Source: a virus
DNA length: 38,461 nucleotides
Reading direction: 5' to 3' (one strand)
IMG/VR virus record: IMGVR_UViG_3300044617_000542
Span: 1-38,461 of that record
In this document: piece by piece, positions 14,330-21,073 of the stretch
How the letters are laid out: each line of letters starts with the position of its first letter
Position numbering within the stretch: position 1 is the first letter of the stretch
Notes under the pieces: model-generated
Databases searched by the model: none
Told to the model about the DNA's origin: nothing
The model's input: the letters and a program-made list of their open reading frames with translations, nothing else
Translations under genes and position numbers: made by a program

Positions 14330-14761
14330 ATGGTAACAAAGTACGCTATGGATCTATTCAATGATCCTTTTTTTATTGGCTTCAATAGGGAGCTAAATCG
14401 CTTAAATAGAGCATATCAAACAAATTCACAATCGTATCCTCCATACAATATTGTAAAACTAGAGGAAGACTCATATCTAGTTTCTATCGCCGTTGCTGGA
14501 TTTTCTAAAGATAACTTAGAGATTACATTAGATGATAGAACATTGTTGGTTAAGGGAGAGATTGAGGATAATACTGATGGAAGAAAAAAGTATCCAGAAG
14601 TTATCCACAATGGAATTGCAGGTCGTAAATTTACACGATCATTTGCACTAGGAGAATATATGGAGATCACTAGTGCTGAGCTAAAGGACGGTATGTTAAG
14701 TTTGCAGGTTGACCGTATCGTTCCAGAAGACAAAAAGCCAAAGACAATCAAAATCAAGTAG
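14330..14761 (+). CDS. Small heat-shock protein Hsp20
   Basis: A 143-residue alpha-crystallin chaperone. The N-terminal YAMDLFNDPFFIGFNRELNR is typical of IbpA-like proteins, followed by PPYNIVKLEEDSYLVSIAVAG, LEITLDDRTLLVKGEI, GIAGRKFTRSFALGEYMEI, and LKDGMLSLQVDR. The C-terminal anchor is KTIKIK (an I-x-I motif). It binds unfolding proteins without ATP. Phages including cyanophages carry related genes, presumably to help fold or protect virion proteins. It has its own promoter and a long, possibly regulatory leader. A structured RNA element follows the stop. Confidence 0.95.
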   Translation: MVTKYAMDLFNDPFFIGFNRELNRLNRAYQTNSQSYPPYNIVKLEEDSYLVSIAVAGFSKDNLEITLDDRTLLVKGEIEDNTDGRKKYPEVIHNGIAGRKFTRSFALGEYMEITSAELKDGMLSLQVDRIVPEDKKPKTIKIK

Positions 14762-14775
14762 TACAATATAGTAGT

Positions 14776-14862
14776 CCCCACACAGGACCTTAGTGATGGA
14801 TTAGTTACCCATTGGATAGAGACCGTGGCGCAAGTCAGGTGAATTGCCTGTGTGGGGCTTTT
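14776..14862 (+). ncRNA. Unidentified structured RNA closed by an 11-bp stem
   Basis: CCCCACACAGG (14776-14786) is perfectly complementary to CCTGTGTGGGG (14847-14857), enclosing 60 bases and followed by CTTTT. Inside, ACC (14787-14789) can extend the stem with GGT (14838-14840), and a hairpin can form between TGATGG and CCATTG (about 14793-14813). CAGG at 14836-14839 can also pair with CCTG at 14847-14850, which would break the outer stem, so two exclusive folds exist. TACAAT at 14762-14767 could start a transcript right at the element. It could be a stand-alone small RNA, an hsp20 3' end/terminator, or a switch. I do not recognise a known family, and it is not a tRNA. Confidence 0.55.
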
Positions 14863-14868
14863 AATATG

Positions 14869-14877
14869 TGATATAAT
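14869..14877 (+). promoter_or_regulatory. Leaderless promoter (TGaTATAAT-6-ATG)
   Basis: TGA plus TATAAT (14872-14877), then six bases, then ATG 14884. The expected transcription start is the A of ATG. There is no ribosome site before the gene. Confidence 0.8.
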
Positions 14878-14883
14878 CAATTT

Positions 14884-15684
14884 ATGAAATCTATATACGA
14901 CATCAGTCTTCACTCAGCTGAAGGCGCTCCAAACTTTTTAGAACAATATAAAGGAAAGGTAACTATGGTTGTTAATACAACTGTAGGGTGTGGCAATGCA
15001 AACCAGCTTGAGCCGTTGCAATGGCTACAAGAAAAATACCAAGATCAAGGATTTGCGATAATTGCTATCCCAACCAATGATTATTGTGGTCCAGGAGTTA
15101 CAAAAGGTAAGTGGGCCAAAGGTATAACATGCGGTCTAGATTCACAACAATATGGACAAGAAGTTTACAATACAACCTTTAATTATTCAGAAATCGTAGG
15201 TTCAAACCCCAACGATCTTGCAAATGAGTATAGCGATCATAAGGGTGATCCATCAGTAAATGGATTAGGACAGCCAGTTGGCGAACCACACGAACTATAT
15301 AAAGAAATTGGACAGCAAGCTTTGGAGTTATGGAATGTTGCACAAACAATTCCAGGTGCAATAGGAAAAAATGATTATCTATCTCCGTGGCTAAACATGG
15401 GATTCTATGGTGGTGCACAAATGAGTGGAAACTTTGAAAAATATTTAATTGATTCAGACGGCTATTTAATGAAACATTTTACATGTACTGCTTTAAATTA
15501 TGATATTGAAAAAACTCTTAAAGAAGCATTAATTGAAGCTGGAACTCCAGCTGAAATGGGTGAAGGAAGAACTCCTGAAGTTTTTGCAGAAGAGTTTGCA
15601 GTTATATCTGAAGAAATAGAAAAAGCATTATCAGGTGAAAAATCATTTTTAAATCCAAATGCAAAAGTATTATCTAGCTTATAA
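14884..15684 (+). CDS. Glutathione peroxidase-like thioredoxin-fold protein
   Basis: A 266-residue protein. The first 75 residues follow the GPx pattern: SIYDISLHS, then YKGKVTMVVNTTVGCGNANQ with Cys36 at the catalytic Sec/Cys position and Gln41 at the tetrad Gln position, then GFAIIAIPTNDYCGP with a second Cys68 where families place the N/F/P loop. The C-terminal half, about 110 residues longer than a usual GPx, still contains thioredoxin-fold elements (KYLIDSDGYLMKHF). GPx-type enzymes reduce peroxides, in bacteria usually with thioredoxin as donor; a thioredoxin is encoded at 19358. It may be active or a redox-sensing relative. Predicted leaderless mRNA. Confidence 0.68.
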   Translation: MKSIYDISLHSAEGAPNFLEQYKGKVTMVVNTTVGCGNANQLEPLQWLQEKYQDQGFAIIAIPTNDYCGPGVTKGKWAKGITCGLDSQQYGQEVYNTTFNYSEIVGSNPNDLANEYSDHKGDPSVNGLGQPVGEPHELYKEIGQQALELWNVAQTIPGAIGKNDYLSPWLNMGFYGGAQMSGNFEKYLIDSDGYLMKHFTCTALNYDIEKTLKEALIEAGTPAEMGEGRTPEVFAEEFAVISEEIEKALSGEKSFLNPNAKVLSSL

Positions 15685-15688
15685 AATT

Positions 15689-15697
15689 TGATATACT
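15689..15697 (+). promoter_or_regulatory. Extended -10 promoter (TGaTATACT)
   Basis: TGATATACT (hexamer 15692-15697) lies nine bases before ATG 15707, so the predicted leader is only about two or three bases. It follows the GPx-like stop almost directly. Confidence 0.65.
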
Positions 15698-15706
15698 GAT
15701 GTCAAG

Positions 15707-15982
15707 ATGACTGACAAAAAAATATTAAATTATAACAAGCAACAATTTAAAAAGCAGCTGTCAGAAATAAAAGAAAAATCTGGCTGTGTAGACTGCGGTA
15801 TAAACAATCCAATAGTGTTAGATTTTGATCACCTACAAGATAAAAAATACAACGTATCAAGGATGATTCATGATGGATTTTCTTGGGCAGCCATAAAAAA
15901 AGAGATAGCAAAATGCGAAGTAGTATGTGCTAACTGTCATAGAATCAGAACCCATTATCGTTTGACACACAAAGCCTCCTAA
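15707..15982 (+). CDS. Small HNH endonuclease-like protein
   Basis: A 91-residue protein with a compact zinc-supported HNH/His-Me pattern: C27-x2-C30 (GCVDCG), LDFDHL as the catalytic strand with His, and CANCHR (two Cys plus His) near the C-terminus. The N-terminus is basic. Such small proteins occur throughout phage genomes as nicking enzymes, homing endonucleases or packaging helpers. No intron or intein is visible next to it, so its role is unknown. It is expressed from its own extended -10 promoter. Confidence 0.78.
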   Translation: MTDKKILNYNKQQFKKQLSEIKEKSGCVDCGINNPIVLDFDHLQDKKYNVSRMIHDGFSWAAIKKEIAKCEVVCANCHRIRTHYRLTHKAS

Positions 15983-15991
15983 TGCTATAAT
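15962..15991 (+). promoter_or_regulatory. Consensus promoter for endolysin operon
   Basis: TTGACA (15962-15967), an 18-bp spacer and TGcTATAAT (hexamer 15986-15991) form a strong promoter overlapping the end of the HNH gene. The start near 15998 gives a leader of about 19 bases with GGAGGG before ATG 16017. Confidence 0.85.
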
Positions 15992-16016
15992 AGATAGATA
16001 CCTATAGGAGGGTAAA

Positions 16017-16670
16017 ATGGCAACTAAAGGATCACTAGAAGCAATCATTGATATTGCAAAGAAAGAAGTGGGCACAATTGAAGGCCCAAAGGATAACGAA
16101 ACAAAGTATGGTGCATGGATTAAGGTAAACTTCCAGCCATGGTGCCAATCATTTGTTTCTTGGTGTGCATTTACTGCGGGAGTAAAATCATTTCCAAAGT
16201 CTGCATCAACAGTTCAAGCAGCAGATTGGTTTAAGAAGAATGAGCGTTGGTCAGATGCTCGTAACGATGACCCAACTCCAGGAGACTGGATCTATTTTGA
16301 TTTCCCAGATGATGGTGTAAATCGTATTTCACATGTTGGTCTGTGCATTAAGAACAACGGCGATGGAACAATCCAAGTTATTGAAGGAAATACTTCAGGA
16401 ACTGCAAAGGGAGATCAGCGAAATGGCGGTATGTGTGTAGAGAAGACTCGTGCATATGTAAAGAACAATAAGAAGAAGTTAGTTAATGCTGTAGTTGGTT
16501 GGGGCCGTCCAGTTTATACTGGTGAAGAAAATGCTCCACTACTAAACAAGATTGCAGCTTCGGTTGCACCAACACCTGTTAAGACTACATCTCCAGATGC
16601 TGCAAAGAAGGCTGCAAAGCCTGTTGTTAAGAAGCCATCTGGTGGCGGAAAGTCAAGCCAGGTAAAGTAA
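16017..16670 (+). CDS. CHAP-domain endolysin
   Basis: A 217-residue peptidoglycan hydrolase. The N-terminal CHAP (NlpC/P60-like) domain has catalytic Cys43 (QPWCQSFVSWC), His106 (RISHVGLC) and an acidic partner near E123 (VIEGNTSG). CHAP enzymes act as amidase or endopeptidase on stem peptides. No cell-wall-binding domain is recognised; instead residues about 175-217 are a Lys/Pro/Ala-rich tail ending KKPSGGGKSSQVK. The holin-like protein at 24886 ends in a very similar tail. No signal peptide, so holin-dependent release is expected. Strong promoter and GGAGGG site. Confidence 0.88.
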   Translation: MATKGSLEAIIDIAKKEVGTIEGPKDNETKYGAWIKVNFQPWCQSFVSWCAFTAGVKSFPKSASTVQAADWFKKNERWSDARNDDPTPGDWIYFDFPDDGVNRISHVGLCIKNNGDGTIQVIEGNTSGTAKGDQRNGGMCVEKTRAYVKNNKKKLVNAVVGWGRPVYTGEENAPLLNKIAASVAPTPVKTTSPDAAKKAAKPVVKKPSGGGKSSQVK

Positions 16671-16871
16671 ATGGAGTCAATTAAAAAGAGCTCAATTAAA
16701 ACTTTAAGTTGGGAAACATTTCATCTTGTAGTTCTTGCTGGTATTATATTTTTGTTTACTGGAGAATGGGAATATGCAACTCTAGGTGCACTAATGTATA
16801 TAGCATTTGAAGCTGCAGGATACTTTATACATGAAAGACTTTGGTCAAGGTTTGGAAATAAGATTAAATAA
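16671..16871 (+). CDS. DUF2061-like small membrane protein, copy 1
   Basis: A 66-residue protein starting right after the endolysin stop. It has two hydrophobic segments (about 18-31 and 36-50) and ends with YFIHERLWSRFGNKIK. The protein at 18751 has the same ending (YYFHERGWNKVKWGR) and the DUF2061-type KAITWR start, so the two look like distant paralogues. Function unknown. The position directly behind the endolysin raises the possibility of a lysis role such as holin or antiholin. Confidence 0.65.
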   Translation: MESIKKSSIKTLSWETFHLVVLAGIIFLFTGEWEYATLGALMYIAFEAAGYFIHERLWSRFGNKIK

Positions 16872-17491
16872 TGATTTCACAAAGTGAACCAAAAATTTAC
16901 CCAACATCAATGCCTGGAGCAGGAATTGCTATATACGAAAACGTATGGGAAAATCCTTTACAGTCTATTAAAGATATAGAGATGCTGTGCAGTAATGAAG
17001 GTTCAAACATTAGTTTTGTGAGTTCTGAAGTAATTGAAGACCCTAAAGACGAACAACATAGAAAAACTAAGTATAGAACAAGTAAAGAAATCAGCATATC
17101 TAGACACAAGGATAACAAGTATATTAAAGAGTTTGACGATAAATGTAATGCAGTTATTGATTTGTGCTTAGATTCATATAGACAGCAAATGATGATGGGG
17201 CAGGAACCCTATAATGCTGAGGGTTTTTATTTGTTAAAATACGATGTTGGTGATTATTTTAATTCACATTACGACACTCATCCAACATACAAAAGATCTG
17301 TGTCTGTTTTAATTTATCTCAATGATGATTATGAGGGTGGAGAAATAGAGTTTTTTCATTTTAATACAAAGATCAAACCTAAAGCAGGAACAGTAATCTT
17401 GTTTCCGCCCAACTATCCGTATAGACACATTGCTCATCCAGTTACTAGTGGAACAAAGTATGCAGTAGTAACTTGGTATCACGAAAGGTAG
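16871..17491 (+). CDS. 2-oxoglutarate/Fe(II) oxygenase (P4H-like), copy 2
   Basis: A 206-residue oxygenase with iron ligands H133 and D135 (FNSHYDTHP) and H186 (YRHIAHPV), and K196 (SGTKY) for 2-oxoglutarate. The strand pair YLNDDYEGGEIEFF and the turn KPKAGTVILFPP are characteristic of prolyl-4-hydroxylase-type enzymes. The C-terminal half closely resembles copy 1 (5949-6476), indicating a common phage-family origin. It is translated from TAATG overlap with the membrane-protein gene in the endolysin operon, so it is probably a late gene. Substrate unknown. Confidence 0.87.
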   Translation: MISQSEPKIYPTSMPGAGIAIYENVWENPLQSIKDIEMLCSNEGSNISFVSSEVIEDPKDEQHRKTKYRTSKEISISRHKDNKYIKEFDDKCNAVIDLCLDSYRQQMMMGQEPYNAEGFYLLKYDVGDYFNSHYDTHPTYKRSVSVLIYLNDDYEGGEIEFFHFNTKIKPKAGTVILFPPNYPYRHIAHPVTSGTKYAVVTWYHER

Positions 17492-17494
17492 AAT

Positions 17495-17677
17495 ATGGCT
17501 ATTTATGAATATGATTGTATGCCTTGTGCAAAACGGTACACAAAAGAACGATCTATTAAGGAAAATGATCCTGGATACACTTGTGAGACTTGCAATGCTT
17601 CTCTTGTTCGTGTATACTCTAATGTAGGAGCAGTTTTTAACGGTACTGGATTTTATTCCACTGACAATAGAAAGTAA
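17495..17677 (+). CDS. FmdB-type zinc ribbon protein
   Basis: A 60-residue protein beginning MAIYEYDCMPCAKRY with CxxC, and a second pair CETC (residues 30-33): the FmdB/zinc-ribbon regulatory domain (IYEYxCxxC...CxxC). The Gly/Phe-rich end (GAVFNGTGFYSTD) is also typical. Function of the family is poorly known; it is usually put down as a small regulator. Good GAAAGG ribosome site; same operon as the endolysin. Confidence 0.85.
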   Translation: MAIYEYDCMPCAKRYTKERSIKENDPGYTCETCNASLVRVYSNVGAVFNGTGFYSTDNRK

Positions 17678-17686
17678 GAGTATACT

Positions 17687-17944
17687 ATGACTACAATGAT
17701 TAAAGATGAAGCTGTAAAGTTAGACTGGACATTAAAGGCAACAGATCGTTGTGATTCTTGTGCAGCAGAAGCACTAGTTCAAGTAACAGGCATTGAGGGA
17801 ATACTAATGTTTTGTGGGCATCACTATAACAGCATAATGAATAATCCAGATAGTTATAAAAAAATGATGTCTTTTGCAATAACGATACTTGATGAGCGTG
17901 ACAAGCTTATTGAAAACAAAGCAAAAGAAGAGCCACACGCATGA
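17687..17944 (+). CDS. DUF7455-like zinc-binding protein
   Basis: An 85-residue protein (82 if starting at ATG 17696). LKATDRCDSCAAEALVQV with CxxC, followed by LMFCGHHY with Cys and paired His, is the small zinc-binding domain common in actinobacteria and their phages. The C-terminal helix is charged. TATACT directly abuts ATG 17687, so an internal promoter with start at about 17693 and translation from 17696 is possible. The role is unknown; it supports an actinobacterial host. Confidence 0.75.
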   Translation: MTTMIKDEAVKLDWTLKATDRCDSCAAEALVQVTGIEGILMFCGHHYNSIMNNPDSYKKMMSFAITILDERDKLIENKAKEEPHA

Positions 17945-18702
17945 TCATTCAGATTATTGGACTGCCTGGCTCTGGTAAAACAGAATTAGCAAAAGCACTA
18001 AAAGAACGTATTAACGCTATTCATCTTAATGCAGATGAGGTCCGTGCAACAGTTAACTCAGATCTTGGATTTACATCAGAAGATCGTATTGAGCAAGCAA
18101 GACGCATGGGAGAGATGGCAAGACTTATTGCTAAGCAAGGTGTTGCTCCAGTCATCGTTGACTTTGTTTGTCCAACAGACCTAACTCGTGTAGCATTTGG
18201 CAAGCCAGACATTTTGGTATTCATGGACACAATCGCAGAGGGTCGCTTTGAAGACACAAATAAAATGTTTGAAAGACCAACAGAGTTTGATGTATCATTT
18301 ATTAGTCACAACTTAGATGCAGAAGCAAAGGCATCTCATATCATTGATAAGTTTAGTCTTCATGACTGGTCTGCACCTACAACTCTTATGCTGGGTAGGT
18401 ATCAGCCTTGGCACGAAGGCCACCACGCCCTTTACAAAGAGGCTGGAAAGAGAACTGACCAAGTACTTCTTGGAGTCCGCAATACCTACAATACAAGTGA
18501 GAAAGATCCACTTAAGTTTGATCAGGTAAAAGAATATATTGCCAAGGATGAATTTATGGATGGCGCATTAGTATTAAGATTACCTAACATTACTAACATT
18601 GTTTATGGTCGTGATGTGGGATATAAAATTGAGCAAGTAGATTTGGGGGCAGACATTCATGCTATATCGGCTACGCAAAAACGTAAAGAGATGGGTATTT
18701 AA
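17941..18702 (+). CDS. Fusion of APS-kinase-like kinase and NMNAT-like nucleotidyltransferase
   Basis: A 253-residue two-domain protein. Residues 1-140 form a P-loop kinase (GLPGSGKT 7-14) with APS-kinase features: HLNADEVR (28-35), DLGFTSEDRIEQARRMGE (41-58) and an Asp-Phe-Val-Cys-Pro strand. Residues 145-253 form an HxGH-type nucleotidyltransferase: LMLGRYQPWHEGHHAL (149-164) and ISATQKR (242-248), equivalent to the ISSTxxR motif. Candidates are a two-step enzyme that phosphorylates a substrate and then transfers AMP or CMP to it, for example an NAD-salvage or sugar/polyol-activating enzyme. Sulfate activation is less likely because the second domain resembles NMNAT rather than ATP sulfurylase. 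Coupled by ATGA to the zinc protein. Confidence 0.78.
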   Translation: MIIQIIGLPGSGKTELAKALKERINAIHLNADEVRATVNSDLGFTSEDRIEQARRMGEMARLIAKQGVAPVIVDFVCPTDLTRVAFGKPDILVFMDTIAEGRFEDTNKMFERPTEFDVSFISHNLDAEAKASHIIDKFSLHDWSAPTTLMLGRYQPWHEGHHALYKEAGKRTDQVLLGVRNTYNTSEKDPLKFDQVKEYIAKDEFMDGALVLRLPNITNIVYGRDVGYKIEQVDLGADIHAISATQKRKEMGI

Positions 18703-18750
18703 AGTTTGGAACATGATTACTAAGGGACCTAAAAATATGGAGTGGCCAGC

Positions 18751-18954
18751 ATGAATGTGTCCAAAAAAAGATCAGCAACAAAAGCAATTACATGGCGTAT
18801 AATTGGAACTGCAGATACATTTGTTATTGCCTGGCTTATAACCAAAGAGCCAGTTACAGCAGGTGCAATCGCAAGTTTTGAGGTAGTTACAAAAACAATC
18901 CTTTATTACTTCCATGAGCGTGGCTGGAATAAAGTTAAATGGGGGAGAAAATAA
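18751..18954 (+). CDS. DUF2061 membrane protein, copy 2
   Basis: A 67-residue protein from ATG 18751 with GGAG eight bases upstream. The DUF2061 signature is clear: KAITWRIIGTADTFVIAWLI, then a second hydrophobic helix, then TKTILYYFHERGWNKVKWGR. It is a two-helix membrane protein of unknown function. It overlaps the nuclease gene start by one base (TAATG). A 13-codon frame (18713-18754) ends in an ATGA overlap with it and could couple translation. Confidence 0.82.
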   Translation: MNVSKKRSATKAITWRIIGTADTFVIAWLITKEPVTAGAIASFEVVTKTILYYFHERGWNKVKWGRK

Positions 18955-19361
18955 TGTATGAATACTATGTAAGAAAAGTAGAGAACGTAGTAGATGGAGA
19001 CACTATTGATGTTTTAATTGATTTAGGATTTGACATCCTGTTCTCATCTCGTGTTAGACTAGCTGGTATTGATACCCCTGAGTCTCGCACAAAGGATCTA
19101 AAAGAAAAAGCATTAGGGCTTGAGTCCAAGGAGTATTTAAAAAAGGCTTTAAAGGATGCCAAGTCTGTTGTGATTAAGACTGAGAAAATGGATTCATCTG
19201 AAAAGTATGGTCGCATTTTGGGATGGGTATATATTAATGGAGACACAGCATCTCTTAATGACATGATGATTAATGACGGGTATGCATGGGGATACCTAGG
19301 TGATACCAAGGTAAAAGATTTTGATGCTCTTGCAAAGGCTAGAAAGAAGTCTGGCAAGTGA
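18954..19361 (+). CDS. Thermonuclease (staphylococcal nuclease-like)
   Basis: A 135-residue SNase-fold nuclease from ATG 18954 (GGGGGAG upstream). VVDGDTIDV supplies the calcium-binding Asp residues, and R35, D40, T41, E43 (RVRLAGIDTPES) and R87 (KYGRILG) match the catalytic residues of the staphylococcal enzyme, even in numbering. It should cleave DNA and RNA with calcium. No signal peptide, so it is intracellular or virion-associated, perhaps for host DNA breakdown. Its stop overlaps the thioredoxin start. Confidence 0.93.
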   Translation: MYEYYVRKVENVVDGDTIDVLIDLGFDILFSSRVRLAGIDTPESRTKDLKEKALGLESKEYLKKALKDAKSVVIKTEKMDSSEKYGRILGWVYINGDTASLNDMMINDGYAWGYLGDTKVKDFDALAKARKKSGK

Positions 19362-19609
19362 GTCACGTACTATACTTTACTGCTGAATGGTGTAATCCTT
19401 GTCAGCGTACCAGACCAATAGCAGAAGAGCTAAAAAAAGATGGAGTGATTGATTTTATTTTTGTTGATGCAGATACAGAAATAGATCTACTTAAAAAGTT
19501 TGGTATCAAGTCTGTACCAACCTACGTACTTCTAGAAGATGGCAGAGAAGTAAAACGTATGAATGGTGCAAAGACTCGTCAAGAGTTCCTGGACTTTGTA
19601 GATGTTTGA
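19358..19609 (+). CDS. Thioredoxin-like protein
   Basis: An 83-residue minimal thioredoxin starting at GTG 19358. The active site is W11-C12-N13-P14-C15 (AEWCNPCQ), with the cis-Pro at P54 (KSVPTYV) and conserved DADT strand. It lacks part of the usual N-terminal strand and helix, as in short phage thioredoxins/glutaredoxins. It can deliver electrons to ribonucleotide reductase or to peroxidases such as the GPx-like protein and AhpC encoded in this window. The stop overlaps the next start. Confidence 0.9.
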   Translation: MSHVLYFTAEWCNPCQRTRPIAEELKKDGVIDFIFVDADTEIDLLKKFGIKSVPTYVLLEDGREVKRMNGAKTRQEFLDFVDV

Positions 19610-19946
19610 TGATGACTCTATTAGTAAAATAATAGATAACCTTATTCTTGAGGGTGGCATAGAGGTCGCTGGCGTAGACCCTGATACTGGGGAAATGTTA
19701 TACTCTTTTACTCCAAAGGTCAAAGAAATAATGCCAGAATTGTATCATGACCACCTTAACTTTGTTAATGCTGAGCTTATGGTGCTTTGGGAAAAAGGAT
19801 ATGTTGACATAGACTTTCTTCAAGATGACCCTCTAATATCATTAACTAAAAAATCTTATAACCAAGAAGAGGTCGCAAAGCTTTCCAAACAAGAGAAGTG
19901 GTCTCTTCAAGAGCTAAAAAGAGTCGTAAAGCCAAAAGAATTCTGA
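19602..19946 (+). CDS. Conserved phage protein, unknown function
   Basis: A 114-residue protein with IEVAGVDPDTGEMLYSFTPK near the N-terminus and a helical middle (MPELYHDHLNFVNAELMVLWEKGYVDIDF). The rest is charged and helical, ending in a basic stretch. The pattern is familiar from other actinobacteriophage genomes, but I know no function. It directly precedes the Cys-rich protein gene and contains that gene's promoter at its end. Confidence 0.75.
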   Translation: MFDDDSISKIIDNLILEGGIEVAGVDPDTGEMLYSFTPKVKEIMPELYHDHLNFVNAELMVLWEKGYVDIDFLQDDPLISLTKKSYNQEEVAKLSKQEKWSLQELKRVVKPKEF

Positions 19947-19952
19947 TATAAT
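19944..19952 (+). promoter_or_regulatory. Leaderless promoter (TGaTATAAT-6-ATG)
   Basis: TGA plus TATAAT (19947-19952), six bases, then ATG 19959. It overlaps the stop codon of the upstream gene. No ribosome site is present, consistent with a leaderless transcript. Confidence 0.8.
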
Positions 19953-19958
19953 CGTTAT

Positions 19959-20939
19959 ATGATAAAAGAAGGCGACTTTGTTATGGGCACAACATCTGAG
20001 GGTGTTGTACATGGTGTTGTAGAACACATTATGGTTGAGGGTGGGGTATACGGAGTTCCTGGAACAGAGTATGCAATTCAGTCTATGCCACCAGAAAATC
20101 CAGCAATGGCTGTTAGAATTTATGAAGAAAAAGATGGTAAGTGGGAGCCAACCGCATACAGTATTGGTATGATGTATCAGGATGCAACTATAGTAGATAT
20201 GGAAAATCATACAATGGATTCAGAGGTAGAGATGGCTATGTACGACTCATCAATTGGCAAATCTCATTGTTGCCCAGCAGAGGCATCAATTGGCAAAGCA
20301 TATCAAGGTTGTGGATGCGAAACATGCAAAGAGCTAAATGTTGATTGCCCAGACTGTCCAGTTTGTCAAGATGAGATGAACAAGAAAGCACCATGTTGGG
20401 ATGGATATGTACAACGTGGAATGAAGCCTGGAGAAGGCGGTAGGATGGTTCCTAACTGTGTTCCAGTAGAAAAAGCAGATGACTTATTTGAAGACGATGA
20501 CACAGTTGAATATGATACAGATACAGTATCAAAAGCAGAAGGTTACTCACCACCTGCTGGTGCAAGATCTGCAGCTCGTAGAGCACTTAAGTTTAAAGAA
20601 GATGGCAAAGCAACTGGTGCAGGAACTGCAGTTGGTTGGACTCGTGCAGGGCAGTTAGCAAGAGGAGAAACAATATCTCTTAGCACTGTTAAAAGAATGT
20701 ACTCATACTTCTCACGCCATGAAGTAGATAAGAAGGGTAAGGACTGGGGCAACTCAGCAAACCCATCTAACGGATACATCATGTGGCTTGCATGGGGTGG
20801 CGACGCAGGTTACTCATGGTCAAGAAGAATTGCTAACCGTGAAAGAGATAAGTCATTATTTTCTGATTTTGGTAAAGACTATACAAACTCTCAATCATTG
20901 ACACACATATTTAAACCACAAGAAAATGGTAACTATTAA
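19959..20939 (+). CDS. Cys-rich phage protein with a conserved C-terminal basic domain
   Basis: A 326-residue multidomain protein. Residues 1-85 are beta-rich (GDFVMGTTSEGVVHGVVEHI). Residues 104-167 contain ten cysteines (HCC, CGCETC, CPDCPVC, CW, C), probably zinc-binding. Residues 198-297 form a domain (PPAGARSAARRALKFKE..., STVKRMYSYFSRHEVDK, WLAWGGDAGYSW) that I recognise from many dsDNA phage proteins, sometimes next to head-maturation proteases, though its function is unknown. No protease residues are obvious. Predicted leaderless mRNA. It overlaps a 44-codon basic gene. Confidence 0.7.
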   Translation: MIKEGDFVMGTTSEGVVHGVVEHIMVEGGVYGVPGTEYAIQSMPPENPAMAVRIYEEKDGKWEPTAYSIGMMYQDATIVDMENHTMDSEVEMAMYDSSIGKSHCCPAEASIGKAYQGCGCETCKELNVDCPDCPVCQDEMNKKAPCWDGYVQRGMKPGEGGRMVPNCVPVEKADDLFEDDDTVEYDTDTVSKAEGYSPPAGARSAARRALKFKEDGKATGAGTAVGWTRAGQLARGETISLSTVKRMYSYFSRHEVDKKGKDWGNSANPSNGYIMWLAWGGDAGYSWSRRIANRERDKSLFSDFGKDYTNSQSLTHIFKPQENGNY

Positions 20940-21073
20940 TGCCAAAGAAGAAGGCTGGATCATTTAATCCAACACAAATTAAAAATGGCAAGATTGTTCG
21001 TTTAAATAAAAACGGTACAATTAAATCTATTATTGATAACTATACTGTTAAGCATCCTAAAAAGGAAAGCTAA
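20939..21073 (+). CDS. 44-residue basic protein
   Basis: ATG 20939 overlaps the upstream TAA (TAATG), and its own TAA overlaps the next ATG at 21073, an arrangement typical of real phage genes. The product starts MPKKKAGSFNPTQIKNGKIV and is rich in Lys and Asn, with two short beta-like repeats (GKIVRLNKNGTIKSI). It may bind nucleic acid. Function unknown. Confidence 0.6.
   Translation: MPKKKAGSFNPTQIKNGKIVRLNKNGTIKSIIDNYTVKHPKKES

Noticed and set aside
14776-14857. A degenerate tRNA
   Set aside because: The closing stem has 11 perfect pairs and the inside does not form D, anticodon and T arms.
18713-18754. 13-codon frame ending in ATGA overlap with the DUF2061 gene
   Set aside because: Weak ribosome site and too short to judge; mentioned as a possible coupling leader only.
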